Shown here in pieces: positions 35,256-44,351 of a DNA stretch of 64,000 nt (positions within the stretch are counted from its first letter, which is position 1; each line of letters starts with the position of its first letter). Source of the DNA: Luminiphilus sp051201685 (GTDB lineage: Bacteria > Pseudomonadota > Gammaproteobacteria > Pseudomonadales > Halieaceae); the NCBI RefSeq assembly GCF_051201685.1, contig NZ_CP179213.1:124001-188000 (forward strand), read 5' to 3'. Below the pieces are notes generated by a model. That model was not told the origin of the DNA. It worked only from the letters and a program-made list of their open reading frames with translations, and made no database searches. A program made the translations under genes and the position numbers.

Positions 35256-35906
35256 ATGGCAAAGCATCATCCTTCTAACGATTTTCTCATGGAGCACGCG
35301 GCAGGTAGTCTGCCGGTTGCTCAGGCTGCCTGCGTGGCGGCACATTTATCTTACTGCGAGCGATGTCGGCGCACACATGACCAACTCCAGACCGTGGGTG
35401 GAGCCATGCTGGAGCGGCTCGAACCCGTGGCGGTGTCAGAGGCTCTTTTAGACACCGTGTTATCCCGCCTGGAAGACCCTGCTCCGCTAACTTACAGCGG
35501 TCAGACCGAGGCGTCAGAGCTTCCCGGGTTGCTGCAGAGACTGATAAACAAAGACTTTGGCCAATTGGTTTGGAAGCGAGTTACCCGCGCTTTAAGCGTC
35601 AGTTATCTGTCTACCGGCGACAAAAGCTATGAGTTTGCATTGCTGCGCATAGCGGCGGGCGGCCGCATTCCCGAGCACACCCATGGCGGTAGTGAGATGA
35701 CTCTCGTCCTCGAAGGCGGATTTAGCGATGGCAGAGACAGCTATCATCCAGGGGACTTCATTTTTAGGAGCGGTGATGACACCCACGCTCCTGTTGCCCT
35801 AGATGGCGAAGATTGTATTTGCTTGACAGTGCTAGACGCGCCCCTGCGCTTCACCAGCTGGCAGCATCGTTGGCTTAATCCTTTCCTCAAACTCCGCGCC
35901 AGTTAG
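35256..35906 (+). CDS. chrR: Zinc-dependent anti-sigma factor ChrR
   Basis: ChrR binds and silences its sigma factor. The 216 residues have the N-terminal anti-sigma domain with the zinc ligands His5, His30, Cys34 and Cys37 (HLSYCERC). The C-terminal cupin domain carries His141, His143, Glu147 (PEHTHGGSEMTLVLEG) and His177. These are the same residue types, in the same arrangement, as the two metal sites described for Rhodobacter sphaeroides ChrR, so both sites look intact. This supports a singlet-oxygen or organic-peroxide response rather than the RseA-type envelope response. Confidence 0.95.
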   Translation: MAKHHPSNDFLMEHAAGSLPVAQAACVAAHLSYCERCRRTHDQLQTVGGAMLERLEPVAVSEALLDTVLSRLEDPAPLTYSGQTEASELPGLLQRLINKDFGQLVWKRVTRALSVSYLSTGDKSYEFALLRIAAGGRIPEHTHGGSEMTLVLEGGFSDGRDSYHPGDFIFRSGDDTHAPVALDGEDCICLTVLDAPLRFTSWQHRWLNPFLKLRAS

Positions 35907-35958
35907 GTACGATTTTGGGCACAGAGCCCGGATTAAGTGCGCCTAACTTCTGCGAGAC

Positions 35959-35981
35959 GTGAATATTCACATTGTGTACAC
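35959..35981. promoter_or_regulatory. Two adjacent palindromes upstream of pntAA
   Basis: GTGAATATTCAC (35959-35970) and GTGTACAC (35974-35981) are perfect palindromes lying side by side, about 40-60 bases before the pntAA start. They could be an operator for the transhydrogenase operon. No regulator can be named. Confidence 0.4.
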
Positions 35982-36021
35982 TCTCGCGCCTCTAAACACA
36001 AAAATATTAGGTTAAGACACT

Positions 36022-37164
36022 ATGCGACTAGCGATACCCCGTGAGACGCACCCCGGTGAAAACCGCGCGTCTGTCACTCCGGACACAGTCAAGAAACTGG
36101 TTCGACTTGGAGCCGATCTAGCTATAGAAAGTGGTGCAGGTGCCGGTGCTGGCTTCAGTGATGATGCTTACGCAGCAGAAGGCGCGTCAGTGGTGACAGA
36201 TCGGGACGCCCTGCTCGGCAGTGCTGACATGGTGCTGCGTTTGCGTAAACCCGAGCTAGAAGAAATTGCGAAGCTCAAGTCAGGGTGCATTCATGTGTCG
36301 TATCTTGACCCCTTTAATGAGCACGCGCTGATACGCGAATTTGCGGCGAAGAGCATAACTGCGGTCAGCATGGAGATGATTCCTAGGTCAACGCGCTCAC
36401 AAAAAATGGATGCCTTAAGTTCGCAGGCCAACCTTGCGGGCTACATGGCGGTGATGTTAGCCGCGACGCGGCTACCCAGAATTTTTCCAATGATGATGAC
36501 CCCGGCGGGCACTTTGAAGCCCTCTAAGGTGTTCATTATTGGCGCTGGAGTGGCGGGCTTACAAGCCATTGCAACTGCCAAGCGTCTCGGTGCGCGCGTC
36601 ACCGCCTTTGACACCCGACCAGTAGTTGCGGAACAGGTCCAGTCATTGGGAGGGAAGTTTCTTGAGATTGACCTAGGCGATACGGGTCAAACTGCAGATG
36701 GCTATGCACGAGAGCTCACACCCGAGCAGGTAGAAATTCAACGGCAAGCCCAAAAGGCCGTGATTGCAGACTCTGATGTGGTCATTACGACAGCACAGGT
36801 CTTTGGGCGAAAGCCACCGGTCCTTGTGACGGCCGATATGGTCGCGGGCATGGCGCCCGGATCTGTGGTGGTTGATATGGCGGCTGAGACCGGCGGTAAT
36901 GTTGAAGGTTCAGTGCCTGATGAAGTTGTGGATGTGGGTGGCGTGACCATCGTAGGAACCGGCAATTTAGCGAATTTGGTGGCACGTGACGCGACGCAAA
37001 TGTACGCCAGCAATATGTTTAATCTTGTAGAAGACACCTGGGACAAAGAGACCGGAGCGTTCGTTTTAGATATGGAAAACGACATTCTGCCAGGCTGTGT
37101 TATTACCCACGCTGGTGCGGTTGTGCACCCTACTATTAAAGACATCATCGAAGGAGCCAGCTGA
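36022..37164 (+). CDS. pntAA: NAD(P) transhydrogenase subunit alpha part 1 (PntAA)
   Basis: PntAA is the soluble NAD(H)-binding domain I of the proton-translocating transhydrogenase, which makes NADPH from NADH with the proton gradient. Its 380 residues open MRLAIPRETHPGENRASVTP and contain the Rossmann motif IIGAGVAGLQAIATAKRLGA and the mobile loop around EIDLGDTGQTADGYARELTP. The alpha subunit is split here (three genes), as in Rhodospirillum and Pseudomonas, unlike E. coli. pntAB follows after two bases. Confidence 0.96.
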   Translation: MRLAIPRETHPGENRASVTPDTVKKLVRLGADLAIESGAGAGAGFSDDAYAAEGASVVTDRDALLGSADMVLRLRKPELEEIAKLKSGCIHVSYLDPFNEHALIREFAAKSITAVSMEMIPRSTRSQKMDALSSQANLAGYMAVMLAATRLPRIFPMMMTPAGTLKPSKVFIIGAGVAGLQAIATAKRLGARVTAFDTRPVVAEQVQSLGGKFLEIDLGDTGQTADGYARELTPEQVEIQRQAQKAVIADSDVVITTAQVFGRKPPVLVTADMVAGMAPGSVVVDMAAETGGNVEGSVPDEVVDVGGVTIVGTGNLANLVARDATQMYASNMFNLVEDTWDKETGAFVLDMENDILPGCVITHAGAVVHPTIKDIIEGAS

Positions 37165-37166
37165 TC

Positions 37167-37451
37167 ATGAACGGTGCCGAATATCTTCTGTTTATTCTCA
37201 TGCTCTCGGTTTTCTTGGGTTTTGAGCTGATTAATAAAGTTCCAGCAACATTGCATACCCCACTCATGTCCGGGGCGAACGCCGTGTCGGGGATCACTGC
37301 CGTAGGCGCAGTAGCTTTAGCTGGCAGCGGAGAAGGCGATCTTGCGCAGTGGCTGGGTGCTGGTGCCGTAGCTCTAGCAAGCATCAACGTCGTGGGCGGC
37401 TACCTTGTTACTGACCGCATGCTGGGCTTCTTCAAGAAGCGGGAGAATTGA
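37167..37451 (+). CDS. pntAB: NAD(P) transhydrogenase subunit alpha part 2 (PntAB)
   Basis: PntAB is the small membrane part of the split alpha subunit. The 94 residues form about three hydrophobic helices, with the conserved GFELINKVPATLHTPLMSGANAVSGI at the first loop. It is short but well conserved and sits between pntAA and pntB with almost no spacing. It helps form the proton channel with PntB. Confidence 0.95.
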   Translation: MNGAEYLLFILMLSVFLGFELINKVPATLHTPLMSGANAVSGITAVGAVALAGSGEGDLAQWLGAGAVALASINVVGGYLVTDRMLGFFKKREN

Positions 37452-37453
37452 TA

Positions 37454-38815
37454 ATGGATACTTCGCTTGTGACGGGTTTGGGATATGTAGTCGCGTCGGG
37501 CCTCTTTATTTTTGGTCTGAAAATGCTGGGTTCTCCTGCAACAGCGCGCAGGGGAAACATGGTCTCTGCCGCTGGTATGTTGGTGGCGATTGTTGTGGCA
37601 CTTCTCGATCAGGGCATCGTTGATTACACCTACATCGCTGGAGGCATGGTAGTAGGCGGTCTCATTGGTGCTGTTGTCGCGCGCTCGGTTGCGATGACGT
37701 CAATGCCTGAGATGGTCGCCCTATTTAATGGTTTAGGGGGTTCCGCGTCGCTTCTTGTCGGATGGGCCGCTCTGTCACCTGATTCTGCAACGTTCACCTT
37801 GATCACTATTGTTCTGTCCATTTTGATCGGGGGCGTCACATTGACCGGCTCGCTCATCGCTTACGGCAAACTGAGTGAAAAGTTGGGTAGCGGGCAAATA
37901 GTATTTAGCGGGCAGCAAATTGTTAACTCATTGGTGGTGCTGGGTATCATCGGCGGGGCAACTCTGTTTGTGATGGAACCGACAAACACGCTGTATTTGT
38001 ACGCAGTCATTGGTTTGGCACTCGTTTTTGGCATTATGGTGGTGATCCCCATTGGCGGTGCCGACATGCCCGTGGTGATTTCACTGCTCAACTCATACTC
38101 AGGGCTTGCCGCCTGTGCTGCCGGCTTTGCGATTGATAACAACGTGCTCATTGTGGCGGGATCTTTGGTGGGTGCTTCTGGCATCATTTTGACCCAGATC
38201 ATGTGTAAAGCCATGAACCGCTCGCTTTCAAATGTTTTGTTTTCCGGATTTGCGAGCGTCTCAAACGAAGTCACTGAGATTGAGGGTGAAATTAAGCCGA
38301 TCAGCGCCGACGACGCCTACTACATACTTGAAGCAGCCAGCAGCGTAGCGATTGTTCCGGGTTACGGCATGGCGGTGGCTCAGGCGCAGCACGTCGTGAA
38401 AGAGCTTTCAAACCTGCTCGAAGCTAATGGTGCCGAGGTGGTGTTTGGTATTCACCCTGTGGCTGGGCGAATGCCGGGGCACATGAACGTGTTGTTAGCG
38501 GAGGCCGATGTGCCCTACGACCAACTCCTAGAGATGGACGAGGTCAATCCTCGGATGGATACAGTCGACGTGGCTATTGTTATTGGCGCCAACGACGTGG
38601 TGAATCCCGCCGCTAGAGAGGTGGAGTCTTCACCCATATACGGTATGCCGGTAATCAACGTTGCCGACGCGCGAACGGTTTTCGTGCTGAAGCGCTCAAT
38701 GGCCTCGGGTTTCGCGGGCATTGAGAATCCTCTGTTCTATAAAGAGAATACTCGTATGCTCTTCGGTGATGCTAAAGAGAGTTTGGGTAAGCTGGTGTCA
38801 GAGCTCAGCAGTTAA
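37454..38815 (+). CDS. pntB: NAD(P) transhydrogenase subunit beta (PntB)
   Basis: PntB carries the larger membrane domain (about eight or nine helices, residues 1-260) and the C-terminal NADP(H)-binding domain III. The start is the ATG at 37454, preceded by GGGAGA, giving 453 residues; the TTG two codons earlier is less likely. The NADP site shows IVPGYGMAVAQAQH, FGIHPVAGRMPGHMNVLLAEA and IGANDVVNPAA. A strong terminator follows. Confidence 0.96.
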   Translation: MDTSLVTGLGYVVASGLFIFGLKMLGSPATARRGNMVSAAGMLVAIVVALLDQGIVDYTYIAGGMVVGGLIGAVVARSVAMTSMPEMVALFNGLGGSASLLVGWAALSPDSATFTLITIVLSILIGGVTLTGSLIAYGKLSEKLGSGQIVFSGQQIVNSLVVLGIIGGATLFVMEPTNTLYLYAVIGLALVFGIMVVIPIGGADMPVVISLLNSYSGLAACAAGFAIDNNVLIVAGSLVGASGIILTQIMCKAMNRSLSNVLFSGFASVSNEVTEIEGEIKPISADDAYYILEAASSVAIVPGYGMAVAQAQHVVKELSNLLEANGAEVVFGIHPVAGRMPGHMNVLLAEADVPYDQLLEMDEVNPRMDTVDVAIVIGANDVVNPAAREVESSPIYGMPVINVADARTVFVLKRSMASGFAGIENPLFYKENTRMLFGDAKESLGKLVSELSS

Positions 38816-38835
38816 CGACAGACCCCAAATGAGAG

Positions 38836-38862
38836 AGCCCGCTTAGTAGCGGGCTTTTTTTT
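38836..38862 (+). terminator. Rho-independent terminator of the pnt operon
   Basis: AGCCCGC, loop TTAGTA, GCGGGCT and then an eight-T run give a textbook intrinsic terminator about 20 bases after the pntB stop. On the other strand it has no T run. Confidence 0.93.
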
Positions 38863-38949
38863 GGCTATTTGTGACGATCTCAAGCCGTGCTTTCGCGGTG
38901 CTACTAAGGTGACAGCGGCGTCGGCTGAAGAGGAAATGGGGCGTTCAGA

Positions 38950-40737
38950 TTAGCCGCTTTCTTGATTAAACTGCAGACTGGCAAGTCGCGCGTAAAGCGG
39001 TGACGTTGAAAGCAGCTCGTTATGAGTCCCCGTGGCAACGACCCGGCCTTGGTCCACTACAGCAATATTGTCGGCATTGATGATCGTTGAGAGACGGTGG
39101 GCGATTATGATCGTCGTCCTGTCATGCATGATCTCTGCAAGAGCCTGCTGGACATAAAATTCACTTTCCGTATCTAGGGCGCTGGTTGCCTCATCAAGTA
39201 ATAAGATTTCGGGGTTCTTCAAGACCGCTCTCGCGATAGCGATTCGTTGGCGCTGACCACCCGATAATCGAACACCCTGAGCACCGAGAGGGCTGTTATA
39301 TCCCTCGGGCAACTGCGAGATAAAGTCATGTGCATACGCCGCTCGCGCTGCCGACTCGATTTCAGCGTCGGTAGCATCTGGCTTACCGTAGGCGATGTTG
39401 TAACGAACACTGCCACTAAAAAGTACCGGGCTTTGGGGTACCAAAGCGGCGCGCTCGCGCCAGACCGCCAGGGGAATTTGGCGCAGATCGTAGTTTCCGT
39501 AGCTGACTGAGCCTTGCTGTGGGTCATAAAAGCGCTGTAACAGTTCAAAGAGCGTTGATTTCCCCGCCCCCGACTGGCCGACCAGGGCCAGAGATTTTCC
39601 GGGTGGTACCGATAACTCAAAATCTGTCAGTGCGGGTTGATCCGGTCGACTGGGATAGGAAAATGTGACTTTATTAAACCTAATGGGCGAACGAATGTCC
39701 GGAATGTCTGTGCCATTGTCGGAGATGACACTAGTCTCGTTCAGCAGCTCCATGAGGCGTTCCGCCGCACCTGCAGCGCGCTGGAGATCCCCCCAGACTT
39801 CCGACAGTGTCGCAAAAGCTGCGCCTAACATGACGGCATAGAATACAAAGGCACCCATCTCTCCGCCGGACATACGGCCTAAAATGACGTCTTGCCCGCC
39901 ACTCCACATCATGCCCGCCATAGCGGCGACTAACAGTAAAATGGCAAAGCCGGTGAGAAGGGCGCGCTGCCGGATCCTAGCGCGGGCCACATCAAACGCT
40001 ATGGTTACATCCCGATCGAAGGCGGTTTGTTCCATGGTTTCTCGATTGTAGCTTTGCACTATCTTGATCGACTGGAGGATCTCGCCTGCGTGACTGCCCA
40101 CTTCGGCAATGGTTTGTTGGCTTTTATTGGACAAGTTGCGAACTCGCCGGCCAAAAAACAAGATAGGCAGCAAGGTGAGGGGTACGCCTACGAGAATAAT
40201 TAGGCTCAATTTTAAATTAGTGATGAGCATTAGGATCAGCGCGCCCACGAGGGATAGGGTGTTGCGAGCTGCCAAGCTAACCGAGGAGCCTATGAGTGTT
40301 TGTAGCAACGTGGTGTCTGTCGTTAATCGGGACATAATTTCACCCGACTGATTGGACTCGAAGTAGCTGGGATGAAGGCCCACAAGGTTGGAGAAAACGG
40401 CGCTTCGAAGATCGGCGCTGACCCGTTCTCCCAACCAAGAAACGAGATAAAAACGCACCATAGCCCCGACTGCCATGGCGGCACCAACGGCTACGATAAA
40501 TACCACCGCGTTGCGTAACCCCTCGGGATCGCCACCGGAAAAGCCATCGTCGATTAACAACTGCAGGCCATACCCCAGTGATAATTGCAGCATTGACGTA
40601 ACAATCAGGGCCAAACTTGCTGCCACCAACCGCAACTTGTGTCGCCACAGCAGCCCAAGCAGACCACGCAGTGGGGTAAATCCAGCCGAGGTAGACTTCT
40701 CAGGCATTTCCTGAGGTTTGTTCTTGTCTCCACTCAT
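38950..40737 (-). CDS. MsbA-related ABC transporter (fused membrane and ATPase domains)
   Basis: This is an ABC exporter half-transporter of subfamily B. The 595 residues comprise six membrane helices (about 30-320) and an ATPase domain. Walker A is ALVGQSGAGKSTL, the Q loop is LVPQSPVLFSG, the signature is RLSGGQRQR and Walker B is ILLLDEATSALD. It works as a homodimer. Lipid-like export is suggested only by the family. Its start overlaps the mscS-like gene by four bases. Confidence 0.9.
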   Translation of the reverse strand: MSGDKNKPQEMPEKSTSAGFTPLRGLLGLLWRHKLRLVAASLALIVTSMLQLSLGYGLQLLIDDGFSGGDPEGLRNAVVFIVAVGAAMAVGAMVRFYLVSWLGERVSADLRSAVFSNLVGLHPSYFESNQSGEIMSRLTTDTTLLQTLIGSSVSLAARNTLSLVGALILMLITNLKLSLIILVGVPLTLLPILFFGRRVRNLSNKSQQTIAEVGSHAGEILQSIKIVQSYNRETMEQTAFDRDVTIAFDVARARIRQRALLTGFAILLLVAAMAGMMWSGGQDVILGRMSGGEMGAFVFYAVMLGAAFATLSEVWGDLQRAAGAAERLMELLNETSVISDNGTDIPDIRSPIRFNKVTFSYPSRPDQPALTDFELSVPPGKSLALVGQSGAGKSTLFELLQRFYDPQQGSVSYGNYDLRQIPLAVWRERAALVPQSPVLFSGSVRYNIAYGKPDATDAEIESAARAAYAHDFISQLPEGYNSPLGAQGVRLSGGQRQRIAIARAVLKNPEILLLDEATSALDTESEFYVQQALAEIMHDRTTIIIAHRLSTIINADNIAVVDQGRVVATGTHNELLSTSPLYARLASLQFNQESG

Positions 40738-42518
40738 CGATCGGGGGAGCCAGCGGGAGGATAAATTAGGCTACCTTCGATTTCGGCCTTTCGGTCTTCT
40801 GATACGTCAGGGAAGGGGAGCTGCTGAGAGTCCCTCCAGCCGTCAAGCTTAGCCGCGACCTCTGACATCGTTTCTTCGCTAGCTTTATGGAAATCACGAA
40901 CCTGCAGTACTTGGCCCGGCCCCGAAAAGATAGCGCCATTTTCGTGCACAGTCTCAATGATTCGTAGGTTCAGGTCCTCCGCAATGGCGAGAAAGGTTTG
41001 ATAGTCTGTCGTCATAATGCCGGCATCTACTCTAAATACCGCGGTGGCGGCTTCGATATCTACAAGCCGCACTGAAATTGTGTCTGGCAGGACCCTAGGG
41101 TGTGCCGATAGCATTTCGCGGAGTTCGCCAAGAATGACCCGAAGTTGCTCCGATGTTGGCATCTGTATCTGGAGGTTTTTTAAGAATCGAATGCGATCTC
41201 GAACCGAGATATTTTCAACTTGATCCGCTGCAAACTTAGCATTGGGAATAAAGACTCGGGTGCGATCTAGAGTTCGCACAGTGACGGATCGCAGTCCAAT
41301 TTCTTCGACGGTGCCTTTAAGGTCGCCAAAGCGGCATAGATCGCCGGGTCGTATCGGTCGAGCCGCATAAATGGTGACCGCACCAATGATGTTCTCCATA
41401 GTGCGCTGAGCAGCCAAGGCAATGGCTAGTGAACCCACACCCAGGCCAGCAATGAGTGTCGAGATGTTAAACCCGGCGTTTTTGGCCCACGCCAGCATGG
41501 CCACGACCACAATAATGATTTTCACCATTAAAATGAGCGGCCGCAGCAGTGCGGTCAAATATAGATCACCGGAACTCTCGAGTTGCCTGAATTTATAATC
41601 ACGCCACAAAGTGAGAAGTGCCACGATAAAAACGGTCGCTGCTAAATATTCGAGGGGTGAGCTTTTCAGGTACACCCGGGCGGTGATCGACAGGCCCAAC
41701 TGCTCCATGGCAATACGCAGCAGTGCGACATAAATAATAATGCGCATGGGCAGCGCCCAAAAATGCTGGATAGCGAGGGGGAATTTGTTAGGAATGCGCA
41801 GAGAAAGCCAGCTCATAAGGCGCGTAATCAGGCCTGAGATCACCCAAAGCAGCCCAAGGGCGATAAACATGGAAAATGTTTGCCAGTTGGTCATACCCAA
41901 AAGCGTGAATGTGGGTAGTGTTTTAGCGAGCCAGATCGCCCAATCGGAGTAGCCGTGTTCTTCCCACATGTCCGGAATACGCACCACGGTGGCATTGGAG
42001 ATACGCCAAACAGACTCACCCTGGCTGTCGGGAATGCGCTGGAGAAAGACGGGTACGACTGTCTCGCTCAGTTGCACCTCGCCTACCTGATCTCGATAGC
42101 TGGGAAGGCCATCATCCAAGTGCCCTCCCACGCTGTCGCTCAAGACGCTGATATCTAGTACGTTTTGCTTTGTCCAAACAAAAGCCAATGCCTGAGCCAG
42201 TCTCTGGGGCTCGATTGCCGCAATTTCATCTGGTACGTAGCGCAGGTCAAGGTACTGAGCTGCAACATCAAAGTTACCAGCGCGTAAATACTTTCGGAAA
42301 CCCAGCATGGCATCCAAAGGTGTCCGTGCGGCCGCGGGAGATAACTTGCGCTCGTTAGTTTCCTTGCTGAGCTCCTCTAATTTCTGTTCAGATTGGTAGA
42401 CAGCTAGTGCGGAGCCTTGTTGATTTGTAACCTCGTTTTTGGCGCTCTGAGCGTGGGCGTTGGCAACGCCTGTCAGGAGCACTCCAAAAACCAGCCACTG
42501 GTAGAAGAACTTCATCAT
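40734..42518 (-). CDS. MscS-family mechanosensitive channel with periplasmic N-terminal domain
   Basis: This is a large MscS-type channel that would relieve osmotic pressure. The 594 residues start with a signal peptide ending in ANAHAQ. A periplasmic domain follows (about 30-185), then about five membrane helices. The MscS pore helix and beta domain are IAGLGVGSLAIALAAQRTMENIIG and RPGDLCRFGDLKGTVEEIGLRS. It is longer than E. coli MscS and nearer to YnaI/YbdG-like forms. It lies 82 bases after tatC and overlaps the ABC exporter gene. Start at 42518 or the next Met codon. Confidence 0.9.
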   Translation of the reverse strand: MMKFFYQWLVFGVLLTGVANAHAQSAKNEVTNQQGSALAVYQSEQKLEELSKETNERKLSPAAARTPLDAMLGFRKYLRAGNFDVAAQYLDLRYVPDEIAAIEPQRLAQALAFVWTKQNVLDISVLSDSVGGHLDDGLPSYRDQVGEVQLSETVVPVFLQRIPDSQGESVWRISNATVVRIPDMWEEHGYSDWAIWLAKTLPTFTLLGMTNWQTFSMFIALGLLWVISGLITRLMSWLSLRIPNKFPLAIQHFWALPMRIIIYVALLRIAMEQLGLSITARVYLKSSPLEYLAATVFIVALLTLWRDYKFRQLESSGDLYLTALLRPLILMVKIIIVVVAMLAWAKNAGFNISTLIAGLGVGSLAIALAAQRTMENIIGAVTIYAARPIRPGDLCRFGDLKGTVEEIGLRSVTVRTLDRTRVFIPNAKFAADQVENISVRDRIRFLKNLQIQMPTSEQLRVILGELREMLSAHPRVLPDTISVRLVDIEAATAVFRVDAGIMTTDYQTFLAIAEDLNLRIIETVHENGAIFSGPGQVLQVRDFHKASEETMSEVAAKLDGWRDSQQLPFPDVSEDRKAEIEGSLIYPPAGSPDR

Positions 42519-42600
42519 AACTACCTCTCAGGTTGATTAAGGTCGAAGCGTGTCCGCAGGTAGACCCGAGCACTTACCTTAAAACTTACCGAGCGCTTGG

Positions 42601-43374
42601 TCATGGTGTCTCCGATTTTGAGGACCGGTGCTGTAACATTCGGCCAAACACAATGCCCAGCTCAAATAGCAGCCACATGGGAAGTGCTAGCAGCGACTGT
42701 GAAATGACATCGGGTGGTGTTAGCAGCATGCCTGCCACGAAACATCCCACGATAATCCAGGGGCGCTTTTTGGCAAGTTTCTCAGGAGTGGTGGCCCCCG
42801 TCAGTATCAGAATGATGGCCGCGATTGGAATTTCAAACGCAATACCGAATGCAAAAAATAATTTGAGCACAAAATCCAGATAACGATTGATATCGGTCAT
42901 TACGGTGATGTCGCTGGGGCCGACGCTGGTGAAAAAAGCGAATATAAGTGGGAAAACCACGAAGTAAGCGAAGGCTGCTCCAGCATAAAATAACAGGACG
43001 CTGGACGCCAACAAGGGAAAGGCAATGCGCTTTTCTTTGCGGTACATGCCCGGGGCCACGAACGCCCACACCTGAAATAATATGTAAGGAATAGCGGCAA
43101 ATACCGCGACCACTAACGTGAGCTTAAATGGGGTCAGGAAGGGTGACGCGACCTCGGTTGCGATCATGCTCGATCCTTCCGGAAGCAATTCCCTGAGCGG
43201 TTGAGAGACAAAGGTGTAGATTTCATTGGCAAAAGGGAACAGGCCGATAAACGCAACCAGAATGGCGAGCACCGCTCGCAGCAGGCGATCGCGTAGTTCT
43301 ACCAGATGCGCCACAAGGGGTTGCATCGTATCGTTTTGAGGCTCAGTCTCAGTGGCGTCTGATAGCTTGCTCAA
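42601..43374 (-). CDS. tatC: Sec-independent protein translocase TatC
   Basis: TatC is the twin-arginine signal receptor of the Tat export system, with six membrane helices in 257 residues. Conserved features are LVAHLVELRDRLLRAVLAI at the N-terminus, the periplasmic FLTPFKLTLVVAVFAAIPYI, the FVAPGMYRKEKRIAFPLL loop, and the C-terminal VGCFVAGMLLTPPDVISQ. It overlaps tatB by four bases. Confidence 0.97.
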   Translation of the reverse strand: MSKLSDATETEPQNDTMQPLVAHLVELRDRLLRAVLAILVAFIGLFPFANEIYTFVSQPLRELLPEGSSMIATEVASPFLTPFKLTLVVAVFAAIPYILFQVWAFVAPGMYRKEKRIAFPLLASSVLLFYAGAAFAYFVVFPLIFAFFTSVGPSDITVMTDINRYLDFVLKLFFAFGIAFEIPIAAIILILTGATTPEKLAKKRPWIIVGCFVAGMLLTPPDVISQSLLALPMWLLFELGIVFGRMLQHRSSKSETP

Positions 43375-43724
43375 GGGTGGTTTACCCTAGATTCCAGCGG
43401 CTTTTTGTCAGTACTCTCTGCGTTTTCATTGGGGATGGTCTCAGCCTGCGCCTCTTGCTCCAGAGCGGCAATTTTCTCGGTCACAGGGGCAGTCACATCA
43501 CGAATTTCGTGTTCTAGCTCGGAGGCACTGTCCTTGAGTTGTTTCAAGATTTCATCGTTGTGTAGCTCTCGCTGCACCTCAAGGCGAACGTCATCCACAC
43601 TGCGGCGGAATTTTTTAACCCAGTGGAGGGTGGTCCGCACGGCGTCCAGAAATTGTTCTGGGCCAAAAACCAACAGCCCGACAATGCTGATTAAAAGCAG
43701 TTCGAAGAATCCAATATCAAACAC
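43371..43724 (-). CDS. tatB: Sec-independent protein translocase TatB
   Basis: TatB works with TatC to bind Tat substrates. The 117 residues have one N-terminal membrane helix with the conserved MFDIGFFELLLISIVGLLVFGPE, an amphipathic helix, and a charged tail. It is 30 bases downstream of tatA. Confidence 0.95.
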   Translation of the reverse strand: MFDIGFFELLLISIVGLLVFGPEQFLDAVRTTLHWVKKFRRSVDDVRLEVQRELHNDEILKQLKDSASELEHEIRDVTAPVTEKIAALEQEAQAETIPNENAESTDKKPLESRVNHP

Positions 43725-43754
43725 TGAGATTGCTACCTAAATTTGCGGGTCAGA

Positions 43755-43970
43755 TTAAGACGGGGTCGAATCCTTGGTGTCTACATCGGACTCTTGCCGC
43801 TCGTTAGCCACCGAATCCTTACCGCCCTCATCTTTGACGCTACTTTTGAAGCCTTTAATGGCGCTTCCAAGATCACTACCAATATTTTTTAAGCGCGAGG
43901 TCCCAAACAACATGACGACGATCGCCAGTATGATCAGTAATTGCCAAATACTAATTCCACCAAGTCCCAT
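43755..43970 (-). CDS. tatA: Sec-independent protein translocase TatA
   Basis: TatA oligomerises to form the Tat pore. The ATG at 43970 is chosen because GGAG lies nine bases upstream, giving 71 residues that open MGLGGISIWQLLIILAIVVML; an ATG five codons earlier is possible. The helix is followed by the FGTSRLKNIGSDLG hinge and an amphipathic helix. The tail is acidic. tatABC follow hisE. Confidence 0.95.
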   Translation of the reverse strand: MGLGGISIWQLLIILAIVVMLFGTSRLKNIGSDLGSAIKGFKSSVKDEGGKDSVANERQESDVDTKDSTPS

Positions 43971-44015
43971 AGTTGTACTCTCCATTTTTGCCTAACCGTG
44001 CGACGCGCGTGCGGT

Positions 44016-44351
44016 TTACTTTTCAGCTCTTGTAGCTTTTTCCTCGATGCCCGAGGTGCCAATACGATTGCCCAGTGTATCGAGAACTTCGTCATACCGA
44101 AGATCTAGGTGTGCCAGCATCACTAGAGAGTGAAACCAGAGGTCTGCTGTCTCAGCGATAACGGCCGATCGAGCAGCGTCTGTGCCGTCATAATCCTTGG
44201 CCGCAAGTACAGTTTCGGTCGCTTCTTCACCGACCTTTTCTAAAATTTTGTTGAGCCCTTTTGCATACAGACTTGCCACATACGAATTTTCAGCGCCGTC
44301 AGACTTTCGGGCTTCAAGCGTTTCTTGCAATGCTTCGAGTACGTCGCTCAT
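44016..44351 (-). CDS. hisE: Phosphoribosyl-ATP pyrophosphatase HisE
   Basis: HisE removes pyrophosphate from phosphoribosyl-ATP in the second step of histidine synthesis. The ATG at 44351 gives 111 residues. The all-alpha MazG-like core has GEEATETVLAAKD and ETADLWFHSLVMLAH. It overlaps hisI by four bases; in enterics the two are one fused protein. Confidence 0.95.
   Translation of the reverse strand: MSDVLEALQETLEARKSDGAENSYVASLYAKGLNKILEKVGEEATETVLAAKDYDGTDAARSAVIAETADLWFHSLVMLAHLDLRYDEVLDTLGNRIGTSGIEEKATRAEK

Noticed and set aside
36738..37256. 172-codon minus-strand frame
   Set aside because: It is antisense to pntAA and pntAB, with Thr/Pro-rich shadow composition.
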